Source: Paguma larvata (taxonomy: Eukaryota > Chordata > Mammalia > Carnivora > Viverridae). From it: a DNA stretch of 64,000 bases. Of the stretch, positions 22,691 to 35,227 are shown piece after piece; positions within the stretch are counted from its first letter, which is position 1, and each line of letters opens with the position of its first letter. Where the stretch lies: NCBI GenBank assembly GCA_030068075.1, contig CM057826.1, positions 112,554,746 through 112,618,745 on the forward strand. The letters run 5' to 3'. Made by a program: the position numbers and the translations under genes. A model generated the notes under the pieces. It saw nothing but the letters and a program-made list of their open reading frames with translations, did not search any database and was not told where the DNA came from.

Positions 22691-22941
22691 GCTGGGTCTA
22701 AAATCTGTCCTCTTCTGCTAAATTAAGAACTTGCTCAATTTGATGGCAAATGGACAGCTGCTCTGATGTAGCAAAGCTCTGTAACCATCATCGGCCTCAT
22801 CTACTGTTTCCAAATTCTTTCTGTTTTCCATGTTAGTAGCAGATTCCCTGGGATAGACACAGAGCTCAAAGCTGTGCAGGAAGCTACAACAGGTGCTTTA
22901 GTCTGATCCTTGTAGCACCCCTGGTTAATTATTCAGTTCTT

Positions 22942-23164
22942 AATTTTTAAAAATTTTTTTAATGTTTATTTATTCTTGAGAGAGACAGAGAGAGAGTGAG
23001 CAGAGAGCTGGGGAGGGGCAGAGAGAGAGGGAGACACAGAATCCGAAGTAGGCTCCAGGCTCTGAGCTGTCGGCACAGAGCCCGACGGGGGCTCAAACTC
23101 ATGAACCGTGAGATCATGACCTGAGCTGAAGTCGGGCGCTCAACCGACTGAGCCACCCAGGCAC
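22942..23164 (-). mobile_element. CAN-SINE, PLAC8L1 intron 1
   Basis: Flanks TAATTATTCAGTTCTTA and TAAGTATTCAGTTTTTA; full element with GCACCCC head. Confidence 0.94.
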
Positions 23165-24011
23165 CCCTAAGTATTCAGTTTTTAAAGGAACTACTAGGTG
23201 CCTGGCACATAGAAGGTGCCCGGTGAACGGAAGGTATGCTTGTTGTTTTCATTATGATACATAAGCTATAATCTTGAGCTGCAGTTTTTTTAGTCAATGC
23301 ATGTCAATTCAAGCATATTTTATTATTAAAATCACCAAAGATTCAGTGTATTAAGATACCCAGTAATATACTTTCTGAATTCAAAATTAGGCAAACACAC
23401 AAAGAACAACATTTTCCCCCCACGAAGGAGAAGCTGTTCTCTTTGCTGTTTGATTTGGAATAGAGGGACAGCCTGCCTTGCTATCCTAGAAGCCGTTACA
23501 CACGGAATGCTGAGACGGAAGCAGAAAATTTTATTCTAGGGCTGCAAGCTGTAAAATGGTTCATTCCAGGGAAAAATCTAATCCAGGGGCTCAGCCCTAT
23601 GAAATTCCTTTACTAATATGAGAGAGAATTGGAAGCTCTCAGTATAAGTATGGAAGCCCCAGGTTGCGAGGGTCACATTGAGAGGTGAATGCCCTGGCCT
23701 GTACGGAGGGGTGCGGGAAGTTTCCGGCCACTCTCTGCTTTTATTTCCTCTTTCAACACCTGAGAGTTGTACCTTTGCTAGAGAAGGAAATTTGAGGAGG
23801 ACTCAAAGGTCACAGAAGAGACATGTGGATTCAGTTTGGTCCAGTTCACCAAAGAACCAATCACATGGCCACTAGGTGTCAAGGTCGTATGCTGGATTCT
23901 GGGCTTGTAGGGAGAAGCAGCACGTGCCGGCTGACCCCAAGGAGCTCGCATGGAGGCACAGGAAGTAATAATAAACAATAAAGGTGGTTTCCTCGGGACC
24001 AGTTTGAAATC

Positions 24012-24362
24012 TTCAGAGTTGTCTTAATCCGTTTGGGCTTCCCTATCAAAATACCGTAGACTTGGTGGCCTAGAACAGATTTATTTTCTCATAGTTCTGG
24101 AGGCAGGAAGTCCAAGGTTAGGGTGCCCCCAAGCTCAGCTTCTGTGGAGGGCTCTCTACCTGGCTTGCATCCTTCTCCCGGAGTACTTAATGTGGACTCT
24201 TTATATGGCTCTCCTCTCCCACTAGGGTCCCACCTCTATTCCTCATTTAACCTTAATTACCTCCTAAAAGCCTTCTCCAACACAGTCACACTGGGATTAG
24301 GGCTTCAATATAGGACTTTGCGGGAACACAATTCAGTCTGTACCATAGGTCCTAACCCACAT
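24012..24362 (-). repeat. MaLR-type (MLT1-like) solo LTR, reverse
   Basis: TCATAGTTCTGGAGGCAGGAAGTCCAAGG, ATTACCTCCTAAAAGCCTTC and ACACAATTCAGTCTGTACCA follow the antisense MaLR LTR order. Non-coding relic of an ERVL-MaLR element; no internal sequence is seen. The family call is from memory of the consensus. Confidence 0.65.
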
Positions 24363-24369
24363 CGTTAAA

Positions 24370-25859
24370 ATGCTTTAAACGTACCCATACCATATGTTAT
24401 GTCCATGTCCCCATTTTTTTCTTTTGCTGTCCAGTAAGTGAAAGGATTTTTATAATTCTGATATTATTTGGCCATCAGTGATTAATTCATTTTGATTGGC
24501 GTTTGTTTCTTAGTCATCATTCATACTTGAGATTTCTTGCAAAATGAGAATTCTAAGTTGTTTCTCAATGTAATGAAACATTTGTGAGTTTGTAAATTTG
24601 ACAGTTAATGAGATCGGCATGATGCTAGATTTTTGTGTTTAGTTGCGCATTAGCTAATTTTGCAGTCTGTCTTGCAGTTTTTGTATTTGGAGCCACCCCT
24701 TTTTTCCAGGTCTACAATACTTTTTCAGGCTCTCAGCAAGCTCGTTATCCTCTAAGCATTGCCTATAAATACCTAAGAGATAAAGGGGCTTCTAGACAGG
24801 GAGCTCCTGACCTCAAGCTCTCTTCCAGGCTCTCGTGCCTCTTCCAGCCCGTGTCTCACGGGCCCTGAAGACTGGCTTCGTTCCAACCATCCTCTTCAGC
24901 ACCAGCCTATCTCCTACTCTGTGTCCCTTGCCATCTCTGTTAATGGTGACATCACCACCCCCCTAGTGGGAGACTCAGAGGCTACTGTGGTCATCATCAG
25001 TGGTCTCCATATCCACCTATACCAGGTTTCAGGATGGTGTCAGGATGACTGCATAGGTATTGCCTGGCAACCCTGTTGTGAATACTGATTTATGTACCTT
25101 GTGTCTGGAGACCCGTGCTGTTGGCTTGGGGTGAGACTTGGGCATTTGTGTTTTATAAGCTCATATGCTTATTAAAAAGCGCACCAGATTTGGGAAGGTG
25201 TGGATGTGGGTAGCGTTGGTGGAATAAAACAGAGACGTAGATCTTAACAAGAACATTATACCCCCATTGCATTTATTGCCCCAATTTAGAGGTTCTCAGA
25301 GGGCCCTTCTGCTCTTTCCAAGATGCCCCAAGGGTGTTGCCTTAAGGGTGCCCAGGAATGTTCCACTCTGGCCTCCAGGCCCTGGGTCTCAGGTGCTGAG
25401 CGTTGGTGAGTAGTACTGTAATAGCAGCAGTTATAGGAAGAAATTCTGCTGTCTCTTGTTTATTTTGTCTCAAGTATGAGGCAGGCTCTTTAATTCTTCA
25501 CAGCACACCCGATGCAGGTACAAACTGTTAATGAGGCTTGCCAAAAGGGAAGCACAATCTAGAATAATTACTACCATGCACAGGCTCCCTCCTCTCCATC
25601 TGCCCCTTCCGTAAGGCTGGGTACAACTTAGCCTTTACTGTGGGGCTCGCCCCAGGTATCTCCACGGTAGGAGCTCAGGCAAAACTGTCCCCAGAAAGAG
25701 AGATATTTCCCCACCTCACTTTTGAAGCTCGTCCCCTGGGCCCCTATTTCCTACTTCAGAATGAGAGAGTAGAATATTTGTTCCTTTCAGTGAAAACTAC
25801 CCGAAAGTTGTACTTTGTGGCCCCACTAGGGCCCCTGACAATCTTACAGTACTTTGATG
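24370..25859 (+). other. PLAC8L1: PLAC8L1 intron 1, unique sequence
   Basis: No interspersed repeat or exon recognised over about 1.5 kb. Confidence 0.5.
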
Positions 25860-25873
25860 TCAAGACATCTTCT

Positions 25874-26098
25874 TTTATTTTATTAAAAAATGTTTTAAGT
25901 TTATTTATATATTTTGAGAGCAAGGAAGCAGGGGAGAGACAGAGAGAGTGGGAGGGAGAGAATCCCAAGCAGGCTCTGGCGCCGTTGGCACAGAGCCACA
26001 TGTGGGGCTTGAACTCAAGAACCTAAGTTGAACCTGATCATGGCCTGAGCTGAAATCAAGAGTCAGACACTTAACCGAATGAGCCACCCAGGTGCCTC
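25874..26098 (-). mobile_element. CAN-SINE, PLAC8L1 intron 1
   Basis: Flanked by TCAAGACATCTTCT at 25,860-25,873 and 26,099-26,112, identical. The head carries an extra insertion (AACCTAAGTTGAACCTGATC). Confidence 0.94.
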
Positions 26099-26715
26099 TC
26101 AAGACATCTTCTGAAGTCTTGGTTGTTCACTTAAATGATACTGCATGTTCAGCTTCATAGCCTACTCCCGATTTCCATGTCTGATTCCTTAATCTCTTCA
26201 ACGAAGGCTCAAAATCCTTGGGGTGTAGCCTTAGTCAGGTCACCTTGTTACATACTCTCTAGGCATAGCAAACTAATTATATGTCCTTCATTTGACAAAA
26301 TAACCGTATGAGGTCATTTTTCCTTATCTCATATTTGAACAAACGGAAACAGGTTAAGCAACTTATAACCAAGGTCATGCTTCCTGGAAGTGGCATGCTG
26401 GGATTTGAACTGAGCCCCCTTGGTAGCTAAATTTGTGTATTTAGCTATTGTGAAACAGCGAGAAGTAGGCTGGTCATTAAGGTAGAGTGACAGCATCTGG
26501 AATAATCATGCCATTAACAGAGATAGGGCACAGTCAGAGGAGAAGGAATGATGAAGTAGGGGGGAAGCGGATGGTGAGGAGCTTGGGCTATGAAGTAAGA
26601 GCCACTTGGCATCCCTGGGTCCCTTTCTCCCCTCTTTCACTGTCTTGGCTTAATTGGTTGTCCTGCTGAACCATTATCTTTGTTTTCAAGTTAATCATTG
26701 TTGTTGACTCTCCAG

Positions 26716-26852
26716 GAGCCACGCACCAGCCCAGGCTGTGGTGAAGCAGCCCATCCGGGGAGCCACTGGCAGGACCATGATCACAACGATTGTCCACACT
26801 GGTGGAGACTGGAGCACTGGCCTCTTCAGTGTCTGCAGAGACAGGAGAATTT
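26716..26852 (+). CDS. PLAC8L1: PLAC8L1 coding exon 2
   Basis: 137 bp with acceptor TCTCCAG and donor GTATGT. Encodes residues 43-87: SHAPAQAVVKQPIRGATGRT, then MITTIVHTGGDWSTGLFSVC and RDRRI. It starts the PLAC8 domain, in which the W-S-T-G-L-F-S-V-C-R-D segment precedes the cysteine cluster. Both ends are phase-consistent: the last T plus GT of exon 3 gives Cys88. The long following intron (13.2 kb) holds most of the local repeats. Confidence 0.95.
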
Positions 26853-28600
26853 GTATGTTTTTTTCCTCTTCATTCTGAGTTCTCCTTTACTATTTTCTTT
26901 CCCCAGGCATCAGATGGGTGCAAAAGCTACGTCAGGCACAAGGACAGAAATAAAATGGTTTTAGAATAACCGGACTAACCTTCTAGTGACTCATATGCAC
27001 TCCTTGGCAGAAAAATCTTGCTTTTCAGGGATGGGAAGGCTTTTATAGAGTCAGTGGTGACTTCAGAGATTTTTTTTAAATGAGAAAATTCACTGTTGGC
27101 AAAGATGACTGTAGTGGGCTCCCCCATCTGCTGCTGGTGGGAGTTTAAATTGGTCTAACCTTCCTGCCGGATGGCTTAGCAATATGTATAAAAAGAACCT
27201 CAAGTGTTACATAGTGTTTGACCCAGTAATTACATTTTTAGGCATTTAGTCTAAGGAAACAAGTCACGTGCAAAGATTTAGCAACATGAAATTTTGTAGC
27301 ATTGGATATTACAGCAACAAGCTGGAACAACCTAGAATGTTCCATGGGGGCATGCATACAATGAATTATTATACAGCCACGAAAAGTCATGTTGTAGAAT
27401 AACATTGAATGCAATGAAAGATATTTTGGTGTTTTTTAAAGTTGAAGAAGCAGACTGTAAAACCAAGCACGTTAGATACCATTTGTGGGATGGGGAGGGG
27501 TATATTTTAAAAATACCAGGAGGGATACAAAGATAAATGTTTATGGCATGTCTCCAGATGGTAGGCTAATGAATAATTTTTACTTCCTTTTCTGCTTATC
27601 TCTTTCTAGTATTGCTATGACGAAGGTGTGGTACTCTTATAAGAACAAGAATAATCACAAAAGAAGCCCCCTTTGTTGACTGAAGTGTTTTCATATGCCA
27701 GTTCGGCTGTAAAGATGTAGCAATAACACTGTCCACTAGCTATGTGATTTTGTCCTGGGAATGAAAGTTCAAAGCACATTGATTTTATTTTTATCTGAGG
27801 ACATTCTTATGTGTCTCTGGTACCACATGTTAGCATTCCCTTCTAGGTCCTGCCTTTGGGAGCAATTCGGTCACAGGGTCTTTCCTATGTATGTTGGGGT
27901 GGGGTAGAGGGGTCCCTTTGTTGGATAAGCGTTAGCCACTAGTGTTGAAAATCCAACAGACCCTGGATCTAATATTTTTGAAGAATATTGCTTTCCCTGC
28001 CCGTTGCAGCTTTCTGGGAAGATCTGAATTTTTTCCTACAGCCTCATGGAATTGATCAATCAGCAATTGATCTGAGCCGTTCCATGGTCCATGTCCCTAT
28101 TCAGCTAAGAGTCTTACGGAGACTAAAGCTCTCCCACCATGTTTTGGTGCTCTGGTCAACCAGCCTTGAGCCCTTAACTGTCTGCCCGAGTCTCACAGAG
28201 GAGAGACTGCCCAGTACAAAACCCTGGCCTCCATCCCTGTCCCCTTGTCCTTCTGACCCAGAGCTCAGCAGGCTTCTTCCTGTCTCTGTACCTGTGTTGG
28301 CTTCTGACCAGATAGTGATGGCAGCCATTCTCTGGTTCTCTCAGCATTCTTCCTTATTCTCTTCCTGATACTCTGACGTTGGCTGTCCCCCAGTACTGAG
28401 GTACAGAGAGGGCAAAATGGCCATGTGGACATGTGGAGACAAAGCACTGAATTGGGAAGTGGGCCATTTTCCTTCCCTAGCTTGTAGGTGGTGGTTGGGG
28501 GACCACCAGTGCATTTTCAAGTAGGACAAAGCTACGAATATACTGTAAGCGGTGAGGAGAACATGTTTATACCAGGTAGACCTTGCCAGATAGACCTGTC
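26853..28600 (+). other. PLAC8L1: PLAC8L1 intron 2, unique first part
   Basis: No exon or young repeat recognised. 27,060-27,430 resembles old L1-type sequence (ATTATACAGCCACGAAAAG) but too degraded to place. Confidence 0.45.
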
Positions 28601-28735
28601 TCTTACAGGCTATTTGACCTTGAACAAATTCTCCAGATCTTCTTGTTGCCACCTTTAAAGTGAGGATAATAAAAGTGCTCACCTCGGGGGTTGTTGTTAA
28701 GATTAAAACATAACATCTGGAACCTCTTGACACTG
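28600..28735 (+). repeat. MIR, forward
   Basis: TTTGACCTTGAACAAATTCTC, AAGTGAGGATAATAAAAGTGC and GTTGTTAAGATTAAAAC are in MIR order. Confidence 0.75.
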
Positions 28736-29164
28736 ACTTGGAATTTAACTGAATGAGAGTTTTTTGGGTTGCATGCTATACTGAGCTGAATAGTCCTCTC
28801 AAAATTCATGTCCACCTACAACTTCTGAATGTGACCTCATTTGGAAATAGGCTCTCTGCAGTATAGTCTAGTTAAAAAGAAGTTACAGTTGATTAGGGTG
28901 GATCCTAATCCAATGGCTTATGTTCTCATAGGAAGCAGGAAATTTGGACACAAACACTCAGAAGAGAAAGCCAGGGGAAGACAGGCAGAGATTGGAATAA
29001 TGCATCCACAAGCCAAAGAATGCCAGGAATTGCTAGCATCACCAAAAGCTTGGAGAGAGGCATGGAATAGACTCTTCCTCCGAACTTCTAGAAAGAATTA
29101 AACCTGCTAACATCTTGATTTCATACTTCCAGCCTTCAGAATTCTCCAGTGAGAGAAAAATTTC

Positions 29165-29198
29165 TTAATTTCTTAAAAATGTTTATTTAGTTTTGAAG

Positions 29199-29256
<58 letters not shown>

Positions 29257-29424
29257 AATGTGAGCAGGGGAGGGACAGAGAGAGAGGGAGACACAGCATC
29301 CAAAGCTTGCTCCAGGCTCTGAACTGTCAGCATAGAGCCTGACGTGGGGCTTGAACTCACAGACTGCGAGATCATGACCTGAGCCAAAGTCGGACTCCCA
29401 ACCGACTCAGTCACCCAGGTGCCC
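29165..29424 (-). mobile_element. CAN-SINE with long GA tract, inside LTR
   Basis: (GA)n at about 29,200-29,249 expands the CT-rich body; head CAGTCACCCAGGTGCCCC. Confidence 0.93.
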
Positions 29425-29437
29425 CGACAATAATTTC

Positions 29438-29625
29438 CTTTTAAAATTTTTATTTAAATTCCACTTAGTTAACATACAGTGTAATATTAGTTTCATGTGT
29501 ACTATATAGTGATCTAACAATTCATACATCACCCAGTGCTCATCACAACTGCACTCCTTAATCCATATCACCTAGTTTACTCATCCCCCCACTCACCTCC
29601 CCTCTGGTAACCACCAGTTTGCGAG
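29438..29625 (-). mobile_element. L1 3' end fragment (antisense), inside LTR
   Basis: TTAACATACAGTGTAATATT and CCAGTGCTCATCACAACTGC are the antisense L1 3'UTR; about 190 bp, 5'-truncated. Confidence 0.85.
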
Positions 29626-29700
29626 AGAATAATTTCTATCTCTTAAAGATGTCCCATTTGTGATGTTTTGTGATGGCAGCCCTAGGAAACTAATATACAA

Positions 29701-31080
29701 GCACTGGACTTCATTAGAAGGCTTTGGGGTAGCTCACAAAATAAAAAAATCAACTAAAAACTAAACTCAGAATAGACAAGCTGCATTATCAGGAGCTAGC
29801 CGACAGTCTGGTTAACTCCAAACATTTTTATCCCTTTGAGAATAAAAGGGATAAAAATTTCCTCTCTGAGAATTGTTGGAGCAGATGGAGTTGAATTTGC
29901 TGGGCTTAGGTCATTCGGAAGGGCAGTACTATCCGTATTGCCCACGGTAATGAAGGGATAATTTTCCAAAATTACTATTGGGGTGCTGTTATCAGGAAAT
30001 GCCCAACAGATACACAATGTACTTAGTGAATCTTAGGTATTAATATTGTTGTTACTGTAAGTTGTTACTCTCCTCTGCTGCATAGGGAGCAAAGAGTAGA
30101 GTCAGGAGACTTCGACTGGCTATTGCACATTGATTTCTACTGAATCCCAAGAGCACCTAAAAAGTTGGCTAAAAAACGACCATCCTTGCAACCCCCTCTG
30201 CCTTAAATGTTGCTTCACTGCTTAGCTCTGTTCCCCGCCCCCATTGGTGTTCCAACCAACTGCACTGGATCTCCTGAGGAGTCCCTGCCTGTCTGTTTGA
30301 GAGCCCATTCTGGGGGCAAGGTGAGAAGGGAAAAAATGTGGAGAAATAGAATATTCTTTACATTTTGGCATGATCCATGGAGAAGAGGCCCAGGATATTC
30401 AGTACAAGGTGCTCTTGAATGTTCTGTGTTCCAATTGTTGTTCCCCGGATGAGCCTCCGTTTTATGACTGCTTGGTGTGTCTCTAAGCTGACTGTCTCAG
30501 AAGAAAACTTAAAGATAATATCACTTTCAACCCTTGTTCTCTGCACTGTAATTCCCAGGACATGGGTGGAGTGGGAGTGCTATGGATCCTGGGTTTCTTT
30601 CCTTCGTTGTCTAAAAGGGCTCCTGTGTCCAGAAAATTCCAATTTGAGCAAACCACTGTGAAAATAGTTGTGACAAACTTGGGAACAACAAGGAGGGCTG
30701 CTTTCCATGACCTTGTCCATGCCAGATGCCCATCCTGGGAGAGTTTTCCATCGAACATTGAAAATTATTGCTATAATATGTCTTCTGTTCAACAAAGGGT
30801 ATGTTTCGAACAGCAACGATTTCCATTTCTTTTTGACATTTTGCTTCTTCGTTTTATTGTGATTACATTTTTTAAACTGCCTCCCTCTTCCCACCTTGGT
30901 GCTTTTAGCTGAATTCACAGTGCGCTGCAGTTGGCAAATGGGTGCTTCCCCGTCCGAGGGGGAATCTGTGGCTGCTAAATGGCATCATGACTAGAAGGCA
31001 AGGTGTCCTGGCTTTGGGAATGTTTGTGATGTTGCCCCAGAGAAGGTTTACATGGAAGGTATAATCAACACTGGTTTGCC
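29701..31080 (+). other. PLAC8L1: PLAC8L1 intron 2, unique sequence
   Basis: No repeat recognised. Overlapping open frames on both strands at 30,480-30,918 have no splice sites or motifs that support coding. Confidence 0.45.
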
Positions 31081-31087
31081 ATTCAAC

Positions 31088-31135
31088 CATATATCTATAT
31101 CTATATCTGTATCTATATCTATATCTATATCTATT
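31088..31135. repeat. TATCTA hexanucleotide microsatellite
   Basis: About eight units of ATATCT with one ATCTGT variant, at the tail of the next SINE. Confidence 0.95.
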
Positions 31136-31333
31136 TAACATTTATTTATTTTTTGAGAGACGGAGAGTGTGAGCGAGGGAGAGGCAAAGAGAGAGGGAGA
31201 CACAGAATCCGAAGCAGGCTCCAGGCTCCGAGCTGTCAGCACAGAGCCCAACGCAGGGCTCGAACTCACAAACTGTGAAATCATGACCTGATCCAAAGTC
31301 GGCCGCCCAACCGACTGAGCCACCCAGGTGCCC
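31136..31333 (-). mobile_element. CAN-SINE, PLAC8L1 intron 2
   Basis: Flanks TTTGCCATTCAACC and CTGCCATTCACCC; head GAGCCACCCAGGTGCCC. Confidence 0.94.
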
Positions 31334-31339
31334 TGCCAT

Positions 31340-32330
31340 TCACCCTTATTGACTACCTGTGTGTAGACAGATGGTGGGTGTTACAGATGTAAGAGCGAAT
31401 AAGACCGAGATGGTTTCCTAGATAGACAATAAGCATGTAAATCAATAAACAAAAGCATTGCAGTTGTGATAAGTGCCAGGAAGGAAATAAATGGGGTGCC
31501 ATGGAAGGAAACCATAGGAGAGTGGGGCCAAGGATGGCTTCTTCGAGGAACTGACGTAAGCTGATTCCTGAAAGATGGGAAGAAAGCATCCACTCAGACA
31601 ACCACCCTGTGGAGGGCATATAAGCACCAGGGGCTAAAGAACTTGGTGCAACTGGTAATCATCAGAAGCCCAAGAGGAGGAGGAAGAGGGCCAGGATTTT
31701 CTGTGGCCCTCTAGAAGAGGAGGAAGGCATTGAAAACCTCTCAGCCTGGGATTTGTGTCCCCGAACTGTGTTTTGGGGAAACTGTGCACTCCCTGAAGGC
31801 AGGGATTGCTGTTGTCGCACTTACCACTCCGGAGCCCAGCAGAGCACCTGGCCCACAGGAGACACTTAGAACTGTTTCCTGGCCATTCCACGGATGAATG
31901 AATCTTAACCTGTATTCTCACTCAGTTCTTTCTTTCTTGCCCTTCACTGAAAGAATCATAAATCCTCTGAGTTGGAAGGGCTATTGGAGTCAGCTGGTCT
32001 GGGCCCTCACCTGCTTGGTTAAATCTCCTCTGCCCTGTGCCTGGTAGGAAGAACCTGATAGCCTTGGCTTTCTGAACATTTCCAGGAAGGAAGAGGGCTT
32101 TTCTCCTTTGGAGCCAACTCAGTGCTTTGCAAGAAAAAAGAAAAGAAAGAAGAAAAAAAGGAAGATTTTGCATAGGTTTGCCTGCACTTGATGCAAAATT
32201 CAAAGGTACCTGTGCCTTTGGTATATTTGCCATCTGTCCACCCAGTTTCCCCCAGAGGCACCTGCTCTTAGCTGAGCCCAGGTCAAGTCTATGTGCTTGT
32301 AAAGATATAAAATAATTTTAAATGAAAATA
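31340..32330 (+). other. PLAC8L1: PLAC8L1 intron 2, unique sequence
   Basis: No exon found; contains a short A/G-rich stretch at 32,129-32,166. 31,795-31,905 may be old MIR-like sequence. Confidence 0.45.
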
Positions 32331-32960
32331 GCTTAATCTTTTTATTATAAAGCTATCATGTAATCATCATAAAAAAGAAAAACACACAAGGCTTATAAAT
32401 GAAAAAAGCAAGATCCTGTAATCCCAGCTGTCAGAGATAATCATTGTTAATATTTTGGTATCTGTCCTTCCAGAGGTTTTGCTGAATGTGTACGTATATA
32501 ATTTCCACAAATAGTAGAATCATAAACACATATTGTTCTGCACCTTTGTTTCAAGTTAACAGTATATCCAGGGGATCAGACCATATCGGCATTTCTGGAG
32601 CTAATATTTTAAATTGCTGCATTGATTCCCTTGTATGAATACCATAATTTTTTTTTAGGCAGAAATCCCCATTGGTGCACCTTCATGTGACTTCCAGACT
32701 TTCTGCTATTTACATCAATGCTCCGTGAATGTCTTGGTACAGATGTCATTTTTGCATGTGTGTGAGTTTATCTGTTGGATAACTGCTGAGGAACAAACCT
32801 GCTGATCAAATAGTATGTACCATCTTAAATCCTGATAGATGCTGCCGACCGGATCTCCATTTGGAAGTTGTAACGATTTACACGCCCGCCCACAACGGAT
32901 GAGTGTGCCCCATTTCTTTTTTGAGCATCTCTCATTGTTAGGTGGTTCTGAGTTCTTGTA
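32330..32960 (-). repeat. Ancient L1-type sequence (antisense)
   Basis: ATATCCAGGGGATCAGACCA, GTGCACCTTCATGTGACTTC and GTTGGATAACTGCTGAGGAA follow the order of an old antisense L1-type repeat; highly diverged. Confidence 0.55.
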
Positions 32961-33494
32961 ATTATTGATCTGAACTATGCCTCACTGCAGCTTCCTCCCA
33001 CCTTCCCTACTTTTTGCTCTCTGGGGCTCCACACTCTGGTTTTGTGTAGGTTTTTCTTTTTATCTTGCCTCCCCTGTGAGTTAGAATGATGAATAATGAA
33101 CCACATTTCATGCATGAGCATGGAGACCATCTCAGAGGACAAGCCAGGAACATTTAGGCTGTGGATGCTTACATAATCACCAGACCTTTGGAAGTAACGT
33201 AAGAGGAAGAGACCAAATTTATGGTTCAAATCCCCTTTTGAGCCTGAACTCCTTAAAAAATTATGTACAACAATATATATTTGCATATATGTATATACAC
33301 AACATGTAAGTATGTCCACCTTGTAAAAAAATGGAACATTACGGAACAGGAAACCATGACTCTTCTTTTTTATTAAGTCAGGTTGGAGGGTTTCCTTCTA
33401 GATATTTTTCTGTTTCTATGTGTGTCGATTAGTAGTATATACTATTGTTTTGTAACTCTTTACACAAAGCATAAATAGTATTACATATAGTAAT

Positions 33495-33724
33495 GTACTT
33501 TAATTTTTATTTTATTTTATTTTTATTTACTTTTGAGACAGAGAGAGACAGAGCATGAACAGTGGTGGGGGGGGCGGACAGAGAGAGAGGGAGACACAGA
33601 GTCCGAGGCAGGCTCCAGGTTCTGAGCTGTCAGCACAGAGCCCCATGCGGGGCTTGAACCCACAAACTGTGGAATCATGACCTGAGCCAAGGTCGGCTCA
33701 ACCGAGTGAGCCACCCAGTCTCCC
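33495..33724 (-). mobile_element. CAN-SINE, PLAC8L1 intron 2
   Basis: TTTTATTTTATTTTTATTTAC tail side, a run of nine G in the body, damaged head CACCCAGTCTCCCC; flanks ACTTTAATTTTT and ACTTTGATTTTT. Confidence 0.92.
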
Positions 33725-33734
33725 CCACTTTGAT

Positions 33735-34620
33735 TTTTTTTTTAACTCAAAATGTCTTAGAGACTTAACGGTTGGTACTTAATCTTCCACTGCACTCTTA
33801 GATGTTCCATAGTAGGATTTATACCATCATGGCTTATTTACACTCTCATTTATTAGTGCACATTTAAGTTTTAAATTTCAAGCTACAAATAATGCTGCAG
33901 TGGACATTTTTATGTTCCCGCTCGGTGTGTGTGTGTAAACATTACTCTAGGATAGATACCCTAAGTGGAATTACAAGATCCTAGAGTAAAATTTTACTAG
34001 ATTCACCCAATCGCCTTCCAAAGTGGCTATGCCAATGCTTGCTTCCAATGTGTGCCTATTTTCTATCTCTATGGTTTCCAGCAATTTAAAAATAAACCGC
34101 ATTACTAAATTCCTAAAAAATTTAGAAAAACTTGGCATGCTTATGGGTTTCCAATTGTCTTAATATGTCTTAATCAATTTCATTGATAACTACCAACAAT
34201 GAGTAGGTTTTTGTGTCTGTTATTGGCTGTTTGTGTTTCCTCTTTGGTGAGTTACTTTGCCAATGTCCTTTGCCCATTTTCTTTCCTCCTTCCTTCCTTC
34301 CTTCCTTCCTTCCTTCCTTCCTTCCTTCCTTCCTTCCTTCCTTCCTTCCCATCCTTCCTTCCTTCCTTCTTTCCTTCCTTCCTTCCTTCCTTCCTTCCTT
34401 CCTTCCTTCCTTCCTTCCTTCCTTCCTTCCTTCCTTCCCATCCTTCCTTCCTTCCTTCCTTCCTTCCTTCCTTCCCTTCCTTCCTTCCTTCCTTCCTTCC
34501 TTCCTTCCTTCCTTCCTTCTTTGTTTAATCCTTTATCTATTGATGTGCAGGAGTTCTTTGCATCTTCTGCATACTTACCCTTGGCTTGTGATGTATGTTG
34601 CAAAATTTTCTCCTACAGAC
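33735..34620 (-). repeat. Ancient L1-type sequence split by a CCTT tract
   Basis: TACAAATAATGCTGCAGTGG, CGCCTTCCAAAGTGGC and, after the tract, GTGCAGGAGTTCTTTGC are antisense L1-type landmarks in order; the simple repeat sits between them. Confidence 0.55.
34282..34523. repeat. Long CCTT tetranucleotide tract
   Basis: About 240 bp of (CCTT)n with four small interruptions (two CATCC, one TTCTTTCC, one TTCCCTT). Pure pyrimidine on the plus strand apart from the two A residues. The long Pro/Ser/Phe/Leu and Lys/Glu/Gly frames through it are artefacts. Confidence 0.99.
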
Positions 34621-34857
34621 GCTGTGGGACAGGGTTCCATCTTCCCACTCTTGCGCCTTCCTCTTGAGATGTGAGCCAAGAGTGCACTCTGTCACACTGA
34701 AGGAAAAACATCTGACAAAAAGGAACTTTCCTAAAGTTGCATGATGTAAGAGAGTGTCCCACAGGAACAAATACAAAGTAGTGGTAGTAAGGATATTGTC
34801 TTGGAGCAACAACCATTGTGGCATACTAAATACACAAAACATGAGAACATATGGTGT

Positions 34858-34920
34858 TATGTGTAGTAGTTAAAACCCTGGGGCCAGACTGCCTGAGTTC
34901 AAATCTGGCCTCTGCTCTTT
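34858..34920 (+). repeat. MIR, forward, left piece (split element)
   Basis: GTAGTAGTTAAAACCCTGGGGCCAGACTGCCTGAG is the MIR head. The element continues at 35,190-35,227 and 37,857-37,995 after later insertions. Confidence 0.8.
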
Positions 34921-34960
34921 CCCTTTTTTTTTTTTTTTAAGTTTTTGTTTTCTTTCTTTT

Positions 34961-35008
<48 letters not shown>

Positions 35009-35189
35009 AAGCATGGCAGGAATATAGAGACAGGAAGACAGTGAATCATAAGCAGGTTCTGGGCTGTCAGCATGGAGCCCAGTGCGGGGCTCCATCTCAC
35101 AAACTGAGAGATCATGACCCTGTGAGATCATGATCTGAGCAAAAATCGAGAGTTGAATACTTAACTGACTGTGCCACGCAGGTGCCCCT
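34921..35189 (-). mobile_element. CAN-SINE with GA tract, inserted in MIR
   Basis: Poly-T, (GA)n at about 34,964-35,006, head GTGCCACGCAGGTGCCCC. GAGATCATGA is duplicated inside the element. Confidence 0.93.
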
Positions 35190-35227
35190 GTCCATTCCTA
35201 ATAAGTGTATGGACTTGGGTGAATTAC

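Larger units (their letters stand above)
28787..29700 (+). repeat. MaLR-type LTR, forward, split by SINE and L1 insertions
   Basis: CAAAATTCATGTCCACCTAC, GAATGTGACCTCATTTGGAA and AGGGTGGATCCTAATCCAAT, and, after the insertions at 29,165-29,625, GATGGCAGCCCTAGGAAACT to the end. Non-coding solo LTR. Confidence 0.7.

Noticed and set aside
30480..30918. Overlapping open frames on both strands in PLAC8L1 intron 2
   Set aside because: Several frames are open at once on both strands, which reflects base composition rather than coding; no splice signals or recognisable motif.
34199..34674. Long Pro/Ser/Phe/Leu and Lys/Glu/Gly-rich frames
   Set aside because: Direct translation of the CCTT tetranucleotide tract in different frames.
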